DNA of 64,000 bases from Niabella sp. (GTDB lineage Bacteria > Bacteroidota > Bacteroidia > Chitinophagales > Chitinophagaceae), in contig JAGIAT010000016.1 of assembly GCA_017744715.1 (NCBI GenBank), positions 1 to 64,000 on the forward strand. The letters are read 5' to 3'. Made by a program: the position numbers and the translations under genes. Positions within the stretch are counted from its first letter, which is position 1; every line of letters starts with the position of its first letter. Of this stretch, positions 35,840 through 44,951 are shown piece by piece. The notes under the pieces were generated by a model. That model was not told where the DNA came from. It worked only from the letters and a program-made list of their open reading frames with translations, and did no database searches.

Positions 35840-36552
35840 ATCTTTACGAACAAATAGAAGCATATATTTCAGAGACGCTGTCACCGGAAGAACGCAGTGC
35901 TTTTGAGCGCCGGCTGGCACAGGAACCAGCAGTAAAAAAGGCTTATGAAGACTGGCTGTATACGGAGGCTGTTGTTCAGAAACATGAGGCCGCTGCAGCA
36001 GGCGCCGCCCAACTGAGAGCTGTATTGGAGCCGCTTACCAGGGAGCATTTCCGTGAAAAGACCGCCACCGTAGTCCGCACGGGCCGCGTGCGTAAACTGG
36101 TATTTGCTGCCGTAGCGGTAGCCGCCGTACTGTTGCTATTTGTATTGACACCGGCCAGTATTGACCGATACCCGGTAACCCCGATGCCCAATGTTGTGGT
36201 AAGAGGCGCCACCGATCATGGTAAGGAAGGCGGGCAATTGTTTAATGACCAGCAATACCAGGCAGCCCTGCCGCATTTAAAAGCTGCTGCTGCAGCCAAC
36301 CCCGAGGATGTAATGGCCGCCTTTTATTATGGGGTTTGCCTGCTAAAAACAGAACAGCCCGGAGCCGCGCTGCCCGTTTTTGAAAAGCTGGTACAAAGCA
36401 GTTCTGCCTACCAGGAAGACAGCTACTTTTTTGCGGCGCTGTGCGCTTACAAAACCGGCAACCAGGAGCTGGCTAAAAAATATGCAACCGTCGTTCCATC
36501 CAACAACCTGTACCATAAAAATGCGGCGCGGCTTTTAAAGAAACTGGATTAA
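35836..36552 (+). CDS. Anti-sigma-like membrane protein with extracytoplasmic TPR
   Basis: 238 residues. The N-terminal cytoplasmic part (YEQIEAYISETLSPEERSAFERRLAQEPAVKKAYEDW) looks like the helical anti-sigma N-domain but has no zinc-binding HxxxCxxC motif. A single transmembrane helix (LVFAAVAVAAVLLLFVL, about 96-112) is followed by TPR-like repeats (GGQLFNDQQYQAALPHLKAAAAANPEDVMAAFYYGVCLLK). The domain order suggests sensing outside the membrane and holding the co-encoded sigma factor inside. It is convergent with the GH28-like gene 24 bp away. Confidence 0.8.
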   Translation: MNLYEQIEAYISETLSPEERSAFERRLAQEPAVKKAYEDWLYTEAVVQKHEAAAAGAAQLRAVLEPLTREHFREKTATVVRTGRVRKLVFAAVAVAAVLLLFVLTPASIDRYPVTPMPNVVVRGATDHGKEGGQLFNDQQYQAALPHLKAAAAANPEDVMAAFYYGVCLLKTEQPGAALPVFEKLVQSSSAYQEDSYFFAALCAYKTGNQELAKKYATVVPSNNLYHKNAARLLKKLD

Positions 36553-36576
36553 AGCGAATCCGCGCGGGAGTGCGGC

Positions 36577-37323
36577 TCACTCCGAAACACTGAGCAGTTT
36601 CCCGGCGGGATCAATCGAACGGTCAACCCGGATGGATTGATTGTTTTTTGATCCTTCAATATATGGCTGCAGCGCCACATCAATGAACGTATCTTTTATC
36701 AATACATTTTTTGATGCCGATAACCGGATACCTCCGCTACCGGCAACCTGTTTGCTGCTGATGTTTACCGTTTCCACCACCACATCATTACAGGCGTCAA
36801 ATACCTGGGCTTTTCCGCTGCTATTCCAGAGGTTTACCGAATCGATCTTAATATTGGAACAATTGGTAAATCCCATGAGCGCCGGCCGAACAAAATCCTG
36901 TGAGCGCAGATAGCCGTTCTGCTGCAACGCTGCAACATTTGACAATAAGGTGGACGCATTGCCCTCAATTACCCCTTTTCCGGAAATTCCAATATTTTGC
37001 TGCCCGTCGGCGCTGATAATAGCCCTGATACTGCCGGAGCTGTTATAATCATAGATAGATGCCGCACCTACCAGCACCGCACCTTCTTCCAGTTTTATGG
37101 TTACATTGGATTTGAGCTGCACGCCGCCGGTTACATAGCGCCCTACATAGAACACCAGCTGACCGCCGCCCTGCTCATGAATGAAGTCAATGGCTTTTTG
37201 TATCGAACGGGTGTTGTTGGTAACGCCATCCGACAGGATGCCGAACAGGGATGCTTTATATTCTTTTGCGGCTGCAAATACCGGTAATAATACCGTTAAC
37301 AGGATCAGTTTTAACACGCGCAT
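36577..37323 (-). CDS. Truncated GH28-like beta-helix protein without catalytic residues
   Basis: 248 residues with a signal peptide (LKLILLTVLLPVFAAA). It is paralogous to the N-terminal half of the adjacent GH28 enzyme: shared blocks are ASLFGILSDGVTNNTRSIQKAIDFIHEQGGGQLVF, YVTGGVQLKSNVTIKLEEGAVLVG and IGISGKGVIEG. Where the enzyme has NNDGID and DAADDVICFK this protein has SGGIRLSASKNVLIKDTF, so the acidic catalytic residues are absent. It may be a binding protein or a decayed duplicate; the intact frame and signal peptide argue for function. It is the last gene of the PUL operon. Confidence 0.78.
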   Translation of the reverse strand: MRVLKLILLTVLLPVFAAAKEYKASLFGILSDGVTNNTRSIQKAIDFIHEQGGGQLVFYVGRYVTGGVQLKSNVTIKLEEGAVLVGAASIYDYNSSGSIRAIISADGQQNIGISGKGVIEGNASTLLSNVAALQQNGYLRSQDFVRPALMGFTNCSNIKIDSVNLWNSSGKAQVFDACNDVVVETVNISSKQVAGSGGIRLSASKNVLIKDTFIDVALQPYIEGSKNNQSIRVDRSIDPAGKLLSVSE

Positions 37324-37347
37324 TTTGTAACAACTTTAAAAATGAAA

Positions 37348-38832
37348 TTATTTGGATTGGGTGGTGTTGTGCAGGAACACCTGCTTTTTGCCTTTGGCAG
37401 CCGGTTCCACTACATTCACTTTGTCAAAGGAAGCCTTCTGTACATCATCAAATACGATGGCCGGCCGGTAATCGCTTTTCGTTGCTCTTAACGTGATGTT
37501 TTCAAAGCGGATGCCGGTGGCATGCCGCACATAAAATCCCCAGGCGGGCAATTCCTTAAACTGCGAAAACTCCGGGTAGGCGGTGGGCATCTCCGGAATG
37601 CTTTCCAGTTCCGCCTTGCTTAACCCGCGCCGGGCGTAGTGCGGATTGCCTCCGCCGGGATAAACGATTTCGATGTTTTTGAGTGTTACATCCTGAATTT
37701 TATATTGCGGCAACCCAACAATACTGGCAGGCGAAATGTTCCGGGGCAAATCTTCAATGGGGCCTTCATAACTGTACCCGGCATCCGGTTTGTTAACCGG
37801 CACTTCCGCATACACATTGGAAATGCGAACGTTCTTCATGTACGGTTGTTTACCATTGCTCCAGCGGTCACCAATACGGAGGTAAATCACATTGCCGGTA
37901 TTGATCGACCGTACTCCATCCACCTCGATGTTTTCTACCAGTCCGCCATCTACCGCCGCAAACGTAATGGCCGAACGGTAGGTATCAAAGATCTTCAGGT
38001 TGGTCACTTTAAAATTCCGGAATCCTCCCCGGGAAACCGTTCCGAATTTCAGTCCGTTGGCACTGGATCTTCCGGTACAGTTATCCACGATCACATTCTG
38101 ACAGATCTTTGTGGCGTCGTGCGATTTGAAGCAGATCACATCATCCGCTGCATCAAAATAAGAGTTTTTGATCACCACACTGTCGCAGTCTACCACATCA
38201 ATGCCATCATTGTTCCAGTAACTCTTGCTATCTACATGAATACTGTCAACATACAGGTTCCGGCACTGATCGTAGGTTTGGTTCCAGCTGGCCGGGTCTT
38301 TCAGCGTTACGCCCGTAATACGCACATTGGAACATTCACGGAAATAGATGTTCTGAGGGCGGTTGGTTTCATTGGGCCGGTCGTATTTCAGCGGGTCTGT
38401 TACCAGTCCCTTCTGGATATTGGCTACCATATTGACCGCAGTTAAAAAGCCGCGTCCGTCAATCATGCCTTCGCCGGTAATGCCGATATTGTCCTGCTTT
38501 ATGGCAAAGATCATCGACGTCCATCCGATGTATTTATTTTTTTCATAGTCGAAAGGATTTACAGAGCCCAGCAGCACAGCGCCCTTTTTAAGATGAAGGG
38601 TCACATTCGACTTCAGGAAGATCGTACCGGTAAGATATTTTCCTTCGTCAAACACCAGCCGGCCACCACCCTGCTCATGAATGTAGTCAATGGCGCCCTG
38701 TATAATGGCACTGTTCAGGCTTACGCCGTCCTTTTTTGCTCCAAAACTAACGGCACTATAATCTTTTGCCGCGGTCATCAGTGAAAGACCGGAAAGGAGC
38801 ATGGCTAAAAAAACATTCTTTCTTCGCATCAT
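37348..38832 (-). CDS. GH28 family glycoside hydrolase (polygalacturonase/rhamnogalacturonase type)
   Basis: 494 residues. Signal peptide (NVFLAMLLSGLSLMTAA), then a right-handed beta-helix. Catalytic signatures are N-N-D209-G-I-D212 and D-A-A-D-D-V (second catalytic pair), followed by FKSHD and GLKFGTVSRGGFRNF (in place of GHG/SIGS). This family cleaves galacturonan or rhamnogalacturonan backbones and related exo-linkages. It is 7 bp downstream of the GH106 gene, so an exported enzyme of the same pectin-type operon is likely. Confidence 0.92.
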   Translation of the reverse strand: MMRRKNVFLAMLLSGLSLMTAAKDYSAVSFGAKKDGVSLNSAIIQGAIDYIHEQGGGRLVFDEGKYLTGTIFLKSNVTLHLKKGAVLLGSVNPFDYEKNKYIGWTSMIFAIKQDNIGITGEGMIDGRGFLTAVNMVANIQKGLVTDPLKYDRPNETNRPQNIYFRECSNVRITGVTLKDPASWNQTYDQCRNLYVDSIHVDSKSYWNNDGIDVVDCDSVVIKNSYFDAADDVICFKSHDATKICQNVIVDNCTGRSSANGLKFGTVSRGGFRNFKVTNLKIFDTYRSAITFAAVDGGLVENIEVDGVRSINTGNVIYLRIGDRWSNGKQPYMKNVRISNVYAEVPVNKPDAGYSYEGPIEDLPRNISPASIVGLPQYKIQDVTLKNIEIVYPGGGNPHYARRGLSKAELESIPEMPTAYPEFSQFKELPAWGFYVRHATGIRFENITLRATKSDYRPAIVFDDVQKASFDKVNVVEPAAKGKKQVFLHNTTQSK

Positions 38833-38839
38833 TCAATTT

Positions 38840-41686
38840 TTAAAATACAGTAACAGGTCCCAGCAAGCCCATAGAACGCATGGGTTGCGGCTTTCTTTTT
38901 CCGTTTGTCCAGTACTGCGCTACCGGGTTGTCCGTAAGCGACTTCATGTAATTGCCCATGGTGGTGGTAACCGCTATCTCGATGGTATTTTCACCCGCAC
39001 GCATCCATGGCTGCACATGGTACAGGTAACGGCCAAACCACCGTACGCCCAGGTCTTTTCCATTTAACGTTAATTGTGTAATACCCTGTACCGTACCCAG
39101 GTCGATGTAAGACGGACCGTTTGCGGTTTTTAAAAACGTATTCCGGTAAATAACGGTGCCTGCAAAATACTGGTACCCGGGCATATCCTTCAGGTCTTTT
39201 AAGCCGGTAAGGCTTGCTGTTTTTACGGATCCGTCTATATGGCGGAATTCAGCGGTCCAGGGCGTGGAGATCTCCGGGTATTGACCTTCCGACTCGGGCA
39301 CTTCTTTATACAGGGGAAGTTTTTTCCGCTGCTCTTTTTCAAAAACAAAGATCCGCATGTCTGCCGGATAAAGGGTCACCGTAATCTCCCGGTCGTTCTC
39401 CAGGCGGTAACAATCCCCCGTAACCGCATCCCAGTAATGCCCGAACCTTCCCTCGTAAATGGCTGCATCCGGCCGGAAGGTTACTTTAAAGGGATAGTTG
39501 GCGCTGGAATTGAACACCAGCAGCATATCTACCGTATCATTGGTGTACCGCACCTGCTGAATAAAGGGGTTGCCATCCGTAATGGTTACATAGGGTTTTA
39601 GCTGGTATTTTTGCTGCAGGGCTTTATACCAGGCCGGGTAATTTTCTTCCGGATGTTCTGTGAAAATAAACCGGTCTTTAAAGGTTTTCAGCTCCTCAAG
39701 AATACTACGGACCAGTTTGGTTTGCTCTTCTGCATTGAGCAGCCCTACCGATTTATCCGGCATATTCTGTACACAGATCACTTTTCCGCCGGATTGCACA
39801 AACTGCAGCAGTTTACGGGCGGTAACAGGCTCCAGGCTTTGCACGTGCACCAGGAACAGAGTGTGGTATTTACGGGGGCCATACTCCAGGAATCCCTCTT
39901 TTACAACCGCTTTATTAATGATGGCATCCGATACATAATCGCATCCGTGCCCATGCTGTTGAATGGCTTCCCAGATCAGGGACAGGTTGGCTGGGTAGGT
40001 AAGTGAGGGAAAGGGTTCATTCGGTGCCCCGAATTTGCCCCAGGCATCAAACAACGGCGGCAGTATGGCAATATCCGCAAACATGTCCGCATGCTGCAGG
40101 AGCGCAGAAACACGCGCCTTATAGTCGTTGATCCGTTTAAAGAACGGCCAGTACGTATTGCGCTCGTTCATAAAATTCCCATACCGGATCCAGCCGGGGA
40201 AGGGTGCATTTTTGGGCGAATAATTAAACCCGTGATAAACGGAGTGTGTGATCCCTGTAATCAGACTTTGGTCCGAGGCCAGCTTCAGAGTTTGCAGGGA
40301 TGCATTGAACACCATATCGGTATTGGTTGCTTCCTCGCAGGAGATCACCCGCTTTCCGGCAAGATGCGCGCCTGAAGAAACAAACTTGTTAACCATGGTA
40401 TAACCCCGTCCGATGCGGTAATCCGTTTCCGGCATCTCTTCCCCGATGCCGTATTTGATCCAGGTTTCGCCCTCCGGCAGATCCATGCCCATACTGGCTT
40501 CCAGCGGATGGTAGCCCCGCCCGTAAGCCTGTGCCCGCGACAACATGCCGTTGCTTTTGCACCATTGCTGAAAGGGCTCTACAAAACGTTCTTTTAAGAG
40601 CTCTATTTTTGTGCGGTCGAAGTCGCAGCGCACCCGTTCGATGATATCCTGGAACTCCGGTGTAAAGCGGGTACCATAATTATAGTCGTATATATTTCCC
40701 ATGGCTCCGATCCTGGAGAAGATCAGCGGGAGATAGGGCATAATATCGTAGCCCCTGCGTTTTTTAAATTCTTCGGCCATATCACCCGTCCAGTTGGCGC
40801 CTTCCAGCTCCATGCTGTCTACAAACAGTGCACGTACCCGGTTTTTTAACGGGCCGATCCGCTTCTGGATCGCATCGCTCATATGATTCAGGTATTTTTC
40901 CACTGCCGCCTTGTTAAAGTGGTTCAGTACCTGTCCGTTTGCACCCGGAGCGCCGTTGATCACTTCCAGGAACGCCCGTGTTTTCAGGAGGGCGTAGATC
41001 GCATAATTCCCCTGGGGAACTTTTGCTTTAATAAAACCTGAAGCGATCTGATCGGAAAGATCTACCACTTCATCCAATGATTTCATAGGATCCGGAACCA
41101 TAAATACCTTTTGCATTTCCAGCTTCCGGTGGGCATAGGGGCTTGTGGTTGCCGGGTCGGCCTCTTTGATAAAGTCCAGTATCGGTGCTTCGAAATCCAT
41201 TAACCCGGTCACCTTCTTAACACCAATGGTCATGATATCCGCACATTCATCTCCCTGGAGGTATTCGGCGCCAAAGGGCCAACCGGAGCCCACGATCAGA
41301 TCGCAGGTCAGGCCCAGCTTCTTTGCTTCCGTTAATGTAAAGTCCAGCACATCTACCCACTCATCACTGAGCCAGGTCAGCGAACGGATGCCCATATCCT
41401 CTGTGCGCTGCGGAAATTTAATGGGATTGATCTCCACACCGCCAATGCCGGCGTCCTTCAGCAGCTTCAGCTCCCGCAGCAGTTCTTCTTTTTCTACTTT
41501 ATCCCCGTTCCACCACCAGCGTACAAAGGGCCGGTAAACCGCCTGCGGTGCTTTAAATAATTCATACAGCTGGTCTTTTGCCGCTACCTGCACCCGGTTG
41601 TTCTGCAAGGCCCATGCTATATTTTCATACATCAGGGCACCCACCGTCAGCAGGCTGCCGCGCTCGAGAAAGGTTCTACGCTTCAT
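38840..41686 (-). CDS. GH106-like alpha-L-rhamnosidase
   Basis: 948 residues. The N-terminus (MKRRTFLERGSLLTVGALMYENIAWAL) looks like an export signal with KRRTF (Tat-like). The GH106 signature RPFVRWWWNGDKVEKEELLRELKLLKDAGIGGVEINP, the CEEATNTDMVF region and the C-terminal jelly-roll ending LTLNGKDLGVRWFGRYLYHVQPWM are visible. GH106 enzymes release rhamnose from pectic rhamnogalacturonan and other glycans. It overlaps the upstream sugar-isomerase gene by 11 bp. Confidence 0.9.
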   Translation of the reverse strand: MKRRTFLERGSLLTVGALMYENIAWALQNNRVQVAAKDQLYELFKAPQAVYRPFVRWWWNGDKVEKEELLRELKLLKDAGIGGVEINPIKFPQRTEDMGIRSLTWLSDEWVDVLDFTLTEAKKLGLTCDLIVGSGWPFGAEYLQGDECADIMTIGVKKVTGLMDFEAPILDFIKEADPATTSPYAHRKLEMQKVFMVPDPMKSLDEVVDLSDQIASGFIKAKVPQGNYAIYALLKTRAFLEVINGAPGANGQVLNHFNKAAVEKYLNHMSDAIQKRIGPLKNRVRALFVDSMELEGANWTGDMAEEFKKRRGYDIMPYLPLIFSRIGAMGNIYDYNYGTRFTPEFQDIIERVRCDFDRTKIELLKERFVEPFQQWCKSNGMLSRAQAYGRGYHPLEASMGMDLPEGETWIKYGIGEEMPETDYRIGRGYTMVNKFVSSGAHLAGKRVISCEEATNTDMVFNASLQTLKLASDQSLITGITHSVYHGFNYSPKNAPFPGWIRYGNFMNERNTYWPFFKRINDYKARVSALLQHADMFADIAILPPLFDAWGKFGAPNEPFPSLTYPANLSLIWEAIQQHGHGCDYVSDAIINKAVVKEGFLEYGPRKYHTLFLVHVQSLEPVTARKLLQFVQSGGKVICVQNMPDKSVGLLNAEEQTKLVRSILEELKTFKDRFIFTEHPEENYPAWYKALQQKYQLKPYVTITDGNPFIQQVRYTNDTVDMLLVFNSSANYPFKVTFRPDAAIYEGRFGHYWDAVTGDCYRLENDREITVTLYPADMRIFVFEKEQRKKLPLYKEVPESEGQYPEISTPWTAEFRHIDGSVKTASLTGLKDLKDMPGYQYFAGTVIYRNTFLKTANGPSYIDLGTVQGITQLTLNGKDLGVRWFGRYLYHVQPWMRAGENTIEIAVTTTMGNYMKSLTDNPVAQYWTNGKRKPQPMRSMGLLGPVTVF

Positions 41687-42524
41687 GTTCCGTTTTATTA
41701 TACCGTTCGTTCAAAAGATTTTTCATCCATAAGTTCAGCCGCCATTGCTCCTGCTGCAGATCTATATCCCGGTTGGCGCGTGCCAGATAGGGCGGGGGAC
41801 CAAACTCGGGTGTCATCGTGCTTTCCGTAAATCCCTGCTGCCGCCGGTACGCCACCCACTGATCCCAGATCTTGAGATGCTCGTTCAGGGCCAGCGTATA
41901 TTCGGGCAGGGCTGGGTCAAACACCTGGGGCCCTTCTGTATGCCCTACCCGTGCATGCACATGAAAGGTTTGCCGGATGGCTGCCTGTACCGCCGCCTGC
42001 TGATCTTCCAGGTAGCTTTCGGAAACGCAGAACCAGTGCGACACGTCCAGCGTAAGTTCCAAGTCCGGTTTTTGTTGCAGCAGCGGGTATACCGTATGTG
42101 CACCATAGGACCACTTATTCCGATGGGTTTCCTGGTAAATCGCCGTGCCGGTTGCGTTTGCTACTTCTGTGCAAACCTCCAGGCATGCCCGGATCTGTGC
42201 GTTGGTAAAATATTCGCGGCCGCATTGCACGCTGATGAACAGCGGTTGTTTTTGCGCTGTACGCAGCGCGGCCAGTTTATGCAGGTCGTTCCTTAATGCT
42301 GTGATATACGTTTCAAAACCGGAATACGCGCTGGTTACCTGCATAACGATGGCAAAGTCAAGCTCCAGCTCCTCCAGCAGTGGCAGTACAGCTACCGGAT
42401 CGCCCGGCTCCCCGAAAGGGAACCACTCAATTCCAGTATAGCCGGCCTTTTTTACCGCCTTTAGAAAGGAGGCCCAATCCACCTGTTCCGCGCCCCAGCG
42501 CGGGCAAAGAAATCGTATATTCAA
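41676..42524 (-). CDS. Sugar phosphate isomerase/epimerase-like TIM-barrel protein
   Basis: 282 residues of the AP-endonuclease-2 / xylose-isomerase-like superfamily: NIRFLCPRWGAEQVDWASFLKAVKKAGYTGIEWFPFGEP, FAIVMQV, FISVQCGREYFTNAQ, IYQETHRNKWSYGAH, DLELTLDVSHWFC, HVHARVGHTEGPQVFDP. The Glu, Asp/His and Glu positions for metal binding are present (QETHRN, DVSHW, VHARVG, TPEFGPPPY). No signal peptide, so cytoplasmic. In this operon it may convert an unusual released sugar. The substrate is unknown. Confidence 0.85.
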   Translation of the reverse strand: MNIRFLCPRWGAEQVDWASFLKAVKKAGYTGIEWFPFGEPGDPVAVLPLLEELELDFAIVMQVTSAYSGFETYITALRNDLHKLAALRTAQKQPLFISVQCGREYFTNAQIRACLEVCTEVANATGTAIYQETHRNKWSYGAHTVYPLLQQKPDLELTLDVSHWFCVSESYLEDQQAAVQAAIRQTFHVHARVGHTEGPQVFDPALPEYTLALNEHLKIWDQWVAYRRQQGFTESTMTPEFGPPPYLARANRDIDLQQEQWRLNLWMKNLLNERYNKTEHEA

Positions 42525-42530
42525 GACTGT

Positions 42531-43346
42531 TTATTTATGATAGATCAAAGGGTTCTGCTCATCGCTGTTCAGCGGATCGCCGATCGTTAGTGTTTTGAGG
42601 TAGGCATCCGGTAAAATATTCGCCTGCCCGTTAAATACGTTCCCCTCCGGCATATAAGCGCAGGTCATGGCCCGGCGGTAACCGCTTGTCATATTGGCTC
42701 CGGCACCATGAATGGTAAGTCCGTTATGAAAGGAGCAGCTGCCCGCTTTCATTTTTGCAGCAACGGAATTTACTTTTTTAAACTGCGGGTATACATCAAA
42801 GATGCCGTCCATATTTTTACCGATGCCTTTATTCTCGAAGGTGGTTTCCTTAAATGATCCCGGTATAAAATACAGGCAGCCGTTCTCCAGCGTGGCATCA
42901 TCCAGGGCTACCCAGATAGAAAGCGCTTTCCGGTCGGAAAAAGACCAGAAGGGTGTATCCAGGTGCCAGGAAGTAGGATTGGCCCAGGGTTTTTTAAACA
43001 GGGCCTGGTCATGCCAGATCCGGATACCATCTACGCCCGCCAGTTCCGCCGCCATTTTACCAATGCGTTCGTCCATCATGATCTTTTTAACCTTTTCATT
43101 GGTTTGCCAGAGGTTCAGCAGCTGGTCAAATACCTTGGAGAAATATTCGGCATCTTCGTTGATGCCATCATCCATGCCTACTTTAATATCCTGGCCGGGG
43201 ATCTTGATCCCGTTCCGTTCTGCAATCGCTTCCGTCACCGCTTCCCGCCATTCCTGTAATTCTTCGGGCGACAAAAAATCATCAATTACTACAAATCCGT
43301 TTTCCTGGTAGTAACCGATCTGTTCCTGTGAGAGTTCATTTTTCAT
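42531..43346 (-). CDS. Phytanoyl-CoA dioxygenase (PhyH) family protein
   Basis: 271 residues. Fe(II)/2-oxoglutarate dioxygenase fold with the H128-x-D130 motif in SWHLDTPFW and a later HGAGANMTSGYRRA region supplying the distal His and the 2-oxoglutarate-binding Arg. YQENGFVVIDDFLSPEEL at the start is typical. Cytoplasmic. Its position inside a polysaccharide utilisation operon, six bp before the isomerase gene, suggests oxidative modification or demethylation of a sugar, which is inference. Confidence 0.87.
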   Translation of the reverse strand: MKNELSQEQIGYYQENGFVVIDDFLSPEELQEWREAVTEAIAERNGIKIPGQDIKVGMDDGINEDAEYFSKVFDQLLNLWQTNEKVKKIMMDERIGKMAAELAGVDGIRIWHDQALFKKPWANPTSWHLDTPFWSFSDRKALSIWVALDDATLENGCLYFIPGSFKETTFENKGIGKNMDGIFDVYPQFKKVNSVAAKMKAGSCSFHNGLTIHGAGANMTSGYRRAMTCAYMPEGNVFNGQANILPDAYLKTLTIGDPLNSDEQNPLIYHK

Positions 43347-43365
43347 TCGTATATGTTTAAGGGGA

Positions 43366-44931
43366 TTAATACCCGGGGTTCTGAGTTAACTGGCTGTTTA
43401 GATTCATCTCGGTTTGTGGAATCGGGTATAGCAATCTGTTTTGCGTTACTGTAAAGGACTGTGGCAACATATAGGGATATTTTTGTTTTGCCGTAATGCC
43501 ATAGGCGGTCATTACCGGAATCGCCTGGTCGGTCCGGATAAGGTCCTGCCATCTTTTATTTTCAAACGCCAGCTCCCGTCTCCGTTCCAATGCAATAGCG
43601 GTACGCAACTGTCCCTGGTCGGCCGTATTGATATTGTGGTTGGCATCCCCAAACGCACGGGCCCTCACCTGGTTCAGAAAAGGCAGCGCATCACCCGGTT
43701 TACCGGTTTCATTTAGACAGTCCGCCAGCATCAGCAACACATCTCCATAACGATAGAGGGGCCAGTTCTGGTCGGTGTTCTGATTGGTGTTCGGGTAGGG
43801 GGCAAAATAAAATTTCCTGCAAAAATATTTTGCTGTAACCCCTGCCGGTGGGGTATAATTTACCGCGCTCACAACTTTTGTCGGAACAAAATCCTGGTTG
43901 GCATTAATGGTTCCTTCCACTACACCTACAGATGCAGTAAATCTCGTATCCCCCGGTTCAAAAGCAGCAATCAGGTTATCTGTAGGCGTATTCCAGCCTC
44001 CATAGCCGTTTACGTTAAAATTGACGCCTAACAAAACCGTTGTAGAGGGCATGTTGGGAATAAAGCGATAGATAAAGGCGCTGGACTGTCCTGTAGTACC
44101 CGATTGATATTGTACATCAAAGATCAGTTCTTTATTTTTACTGGCTACTTTATTTGCCGGATCGAAAATAGCGCTGAAGTTTGTTAACAGTGTATAGCCC
44201 ATTTTTGTAACATCCTGCAACAGCGGAAGCGCGCTTGCATAGTCTTTACGCTGCATATATACGGCGGCCAGTTCTGTGGATACCACGCCTTTATTCATCC
44301 GGCCGGTCTGTCCATCCACAAAGGAAGGCGGGGGCAAAAGATCCTTTGCATCTTTCAGATCGCTGATCACCTGGCTATATACCTCTTCGGCTGTAGCCCT
44401 TGGAAGAAATGCATCTCCATAACTAACCGTTTCATGCAGATGCAACGGAACACCCCCAAAATTGCGCACCAGGTCAAAATAATAATGCCCTCTTAATGCT
44501 TTTGCCTCCCCGGTAATCAGGTTCTTTAAAGAATCTGACATGGTGGTATTCTTGGCTAAATGGTCCAGGATCGCATTCAACCTGTTAATGCCTATGTAGG
44601 CCGCCTGGTAACGAACCTGGGTTACGCCATTTGTAGCATCATCCAGAAAGGTAGAAAGATTTTCACGGGCAGCACTTCCCCGGTCTTTTGCGTAATAATC
44701 GTAAGTTGCATTATCAGAGCGCATTTCATCCATCCAGAAGGCATTATTGGCGATATCCCGCAACGGTACATAGGACCCAACGATTGCCTGCTGATAATCC
44801 GCATCCGTTTTATAAAAAACTCCTTCATTCAAATTGCCCTCCGGATAAAGTGTCAGAAAATCTTTGCTACAGGAAGACAAAACCGTTATTGTAACCAGGC
44901 AACCTGCAGTTATATATTTAAATCTTTTCAT
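43366..44931 (-). CDS. SusD/RagB family surface glycan-binding lipoprotein
   Basis: 521 residues. Lipoprotein signal (ITAGCLVTITVLSSCSKDFL, lipidated Cys near 22). SusD features are VPLRDIANNAFWMDEMRSDNATYD, GEAKALRGHYYFDLVRNFGGVPLH, YPNTNQNTDQNWPLYRYGDVLLMLADCLNETG and ELAFENKRWQDLIRTDQA. It pairs with the SusC gene 20 bp upstream and should cap its barrel during uptake. Confidence 0.95.
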   Translation of the reverse strand: MKRFKYITAGCLVTITVLSSCSKDFLTLYPEGNLNEGVFYKTDADYQQAIVGSYVPLRDIANNAFWMDEMRSDNATYDYYAKDRGSAARENLSTFLDDATNGVTQVRYQAAYIGINRLNAILDHLAKNTTMSDSLKNLITGEAKALRGHYYFDLVRNFGGVPLHLHETVSYGDAFLPRATAEEVYSQVISDLKDAKDLLPPPSFVDGQTGRMNKGVVSTELAAVYMQRKDYASALPLLQDVTKMGYTLLTNFSAIFDPANKVASKNKELIFDVQYQSGTTGQSSAFIYRFIPNMPSTTVLLGVNFNVNGYGGWNTPTDNLIAAFEPGDTRFTASVGVVEGTINANQDFVPTKVVSAVNYTPPAGVTAKYFCRKFYFAPYPNTNQNTDQNWPLYRYGDVLLMLADCLNETGKPGDALPFLNQVRARAFGDANHNINTADQGQLRTAIALERRRELAFENKRWQDLIRTDQAIPVMTAYGITAKQKYPYMLPQSFTVTQNRLLYPIPQTEMNLNSQLTQNPGY

Positions 44932-44951
44932 GATTTTTTTAATTATGCGTT

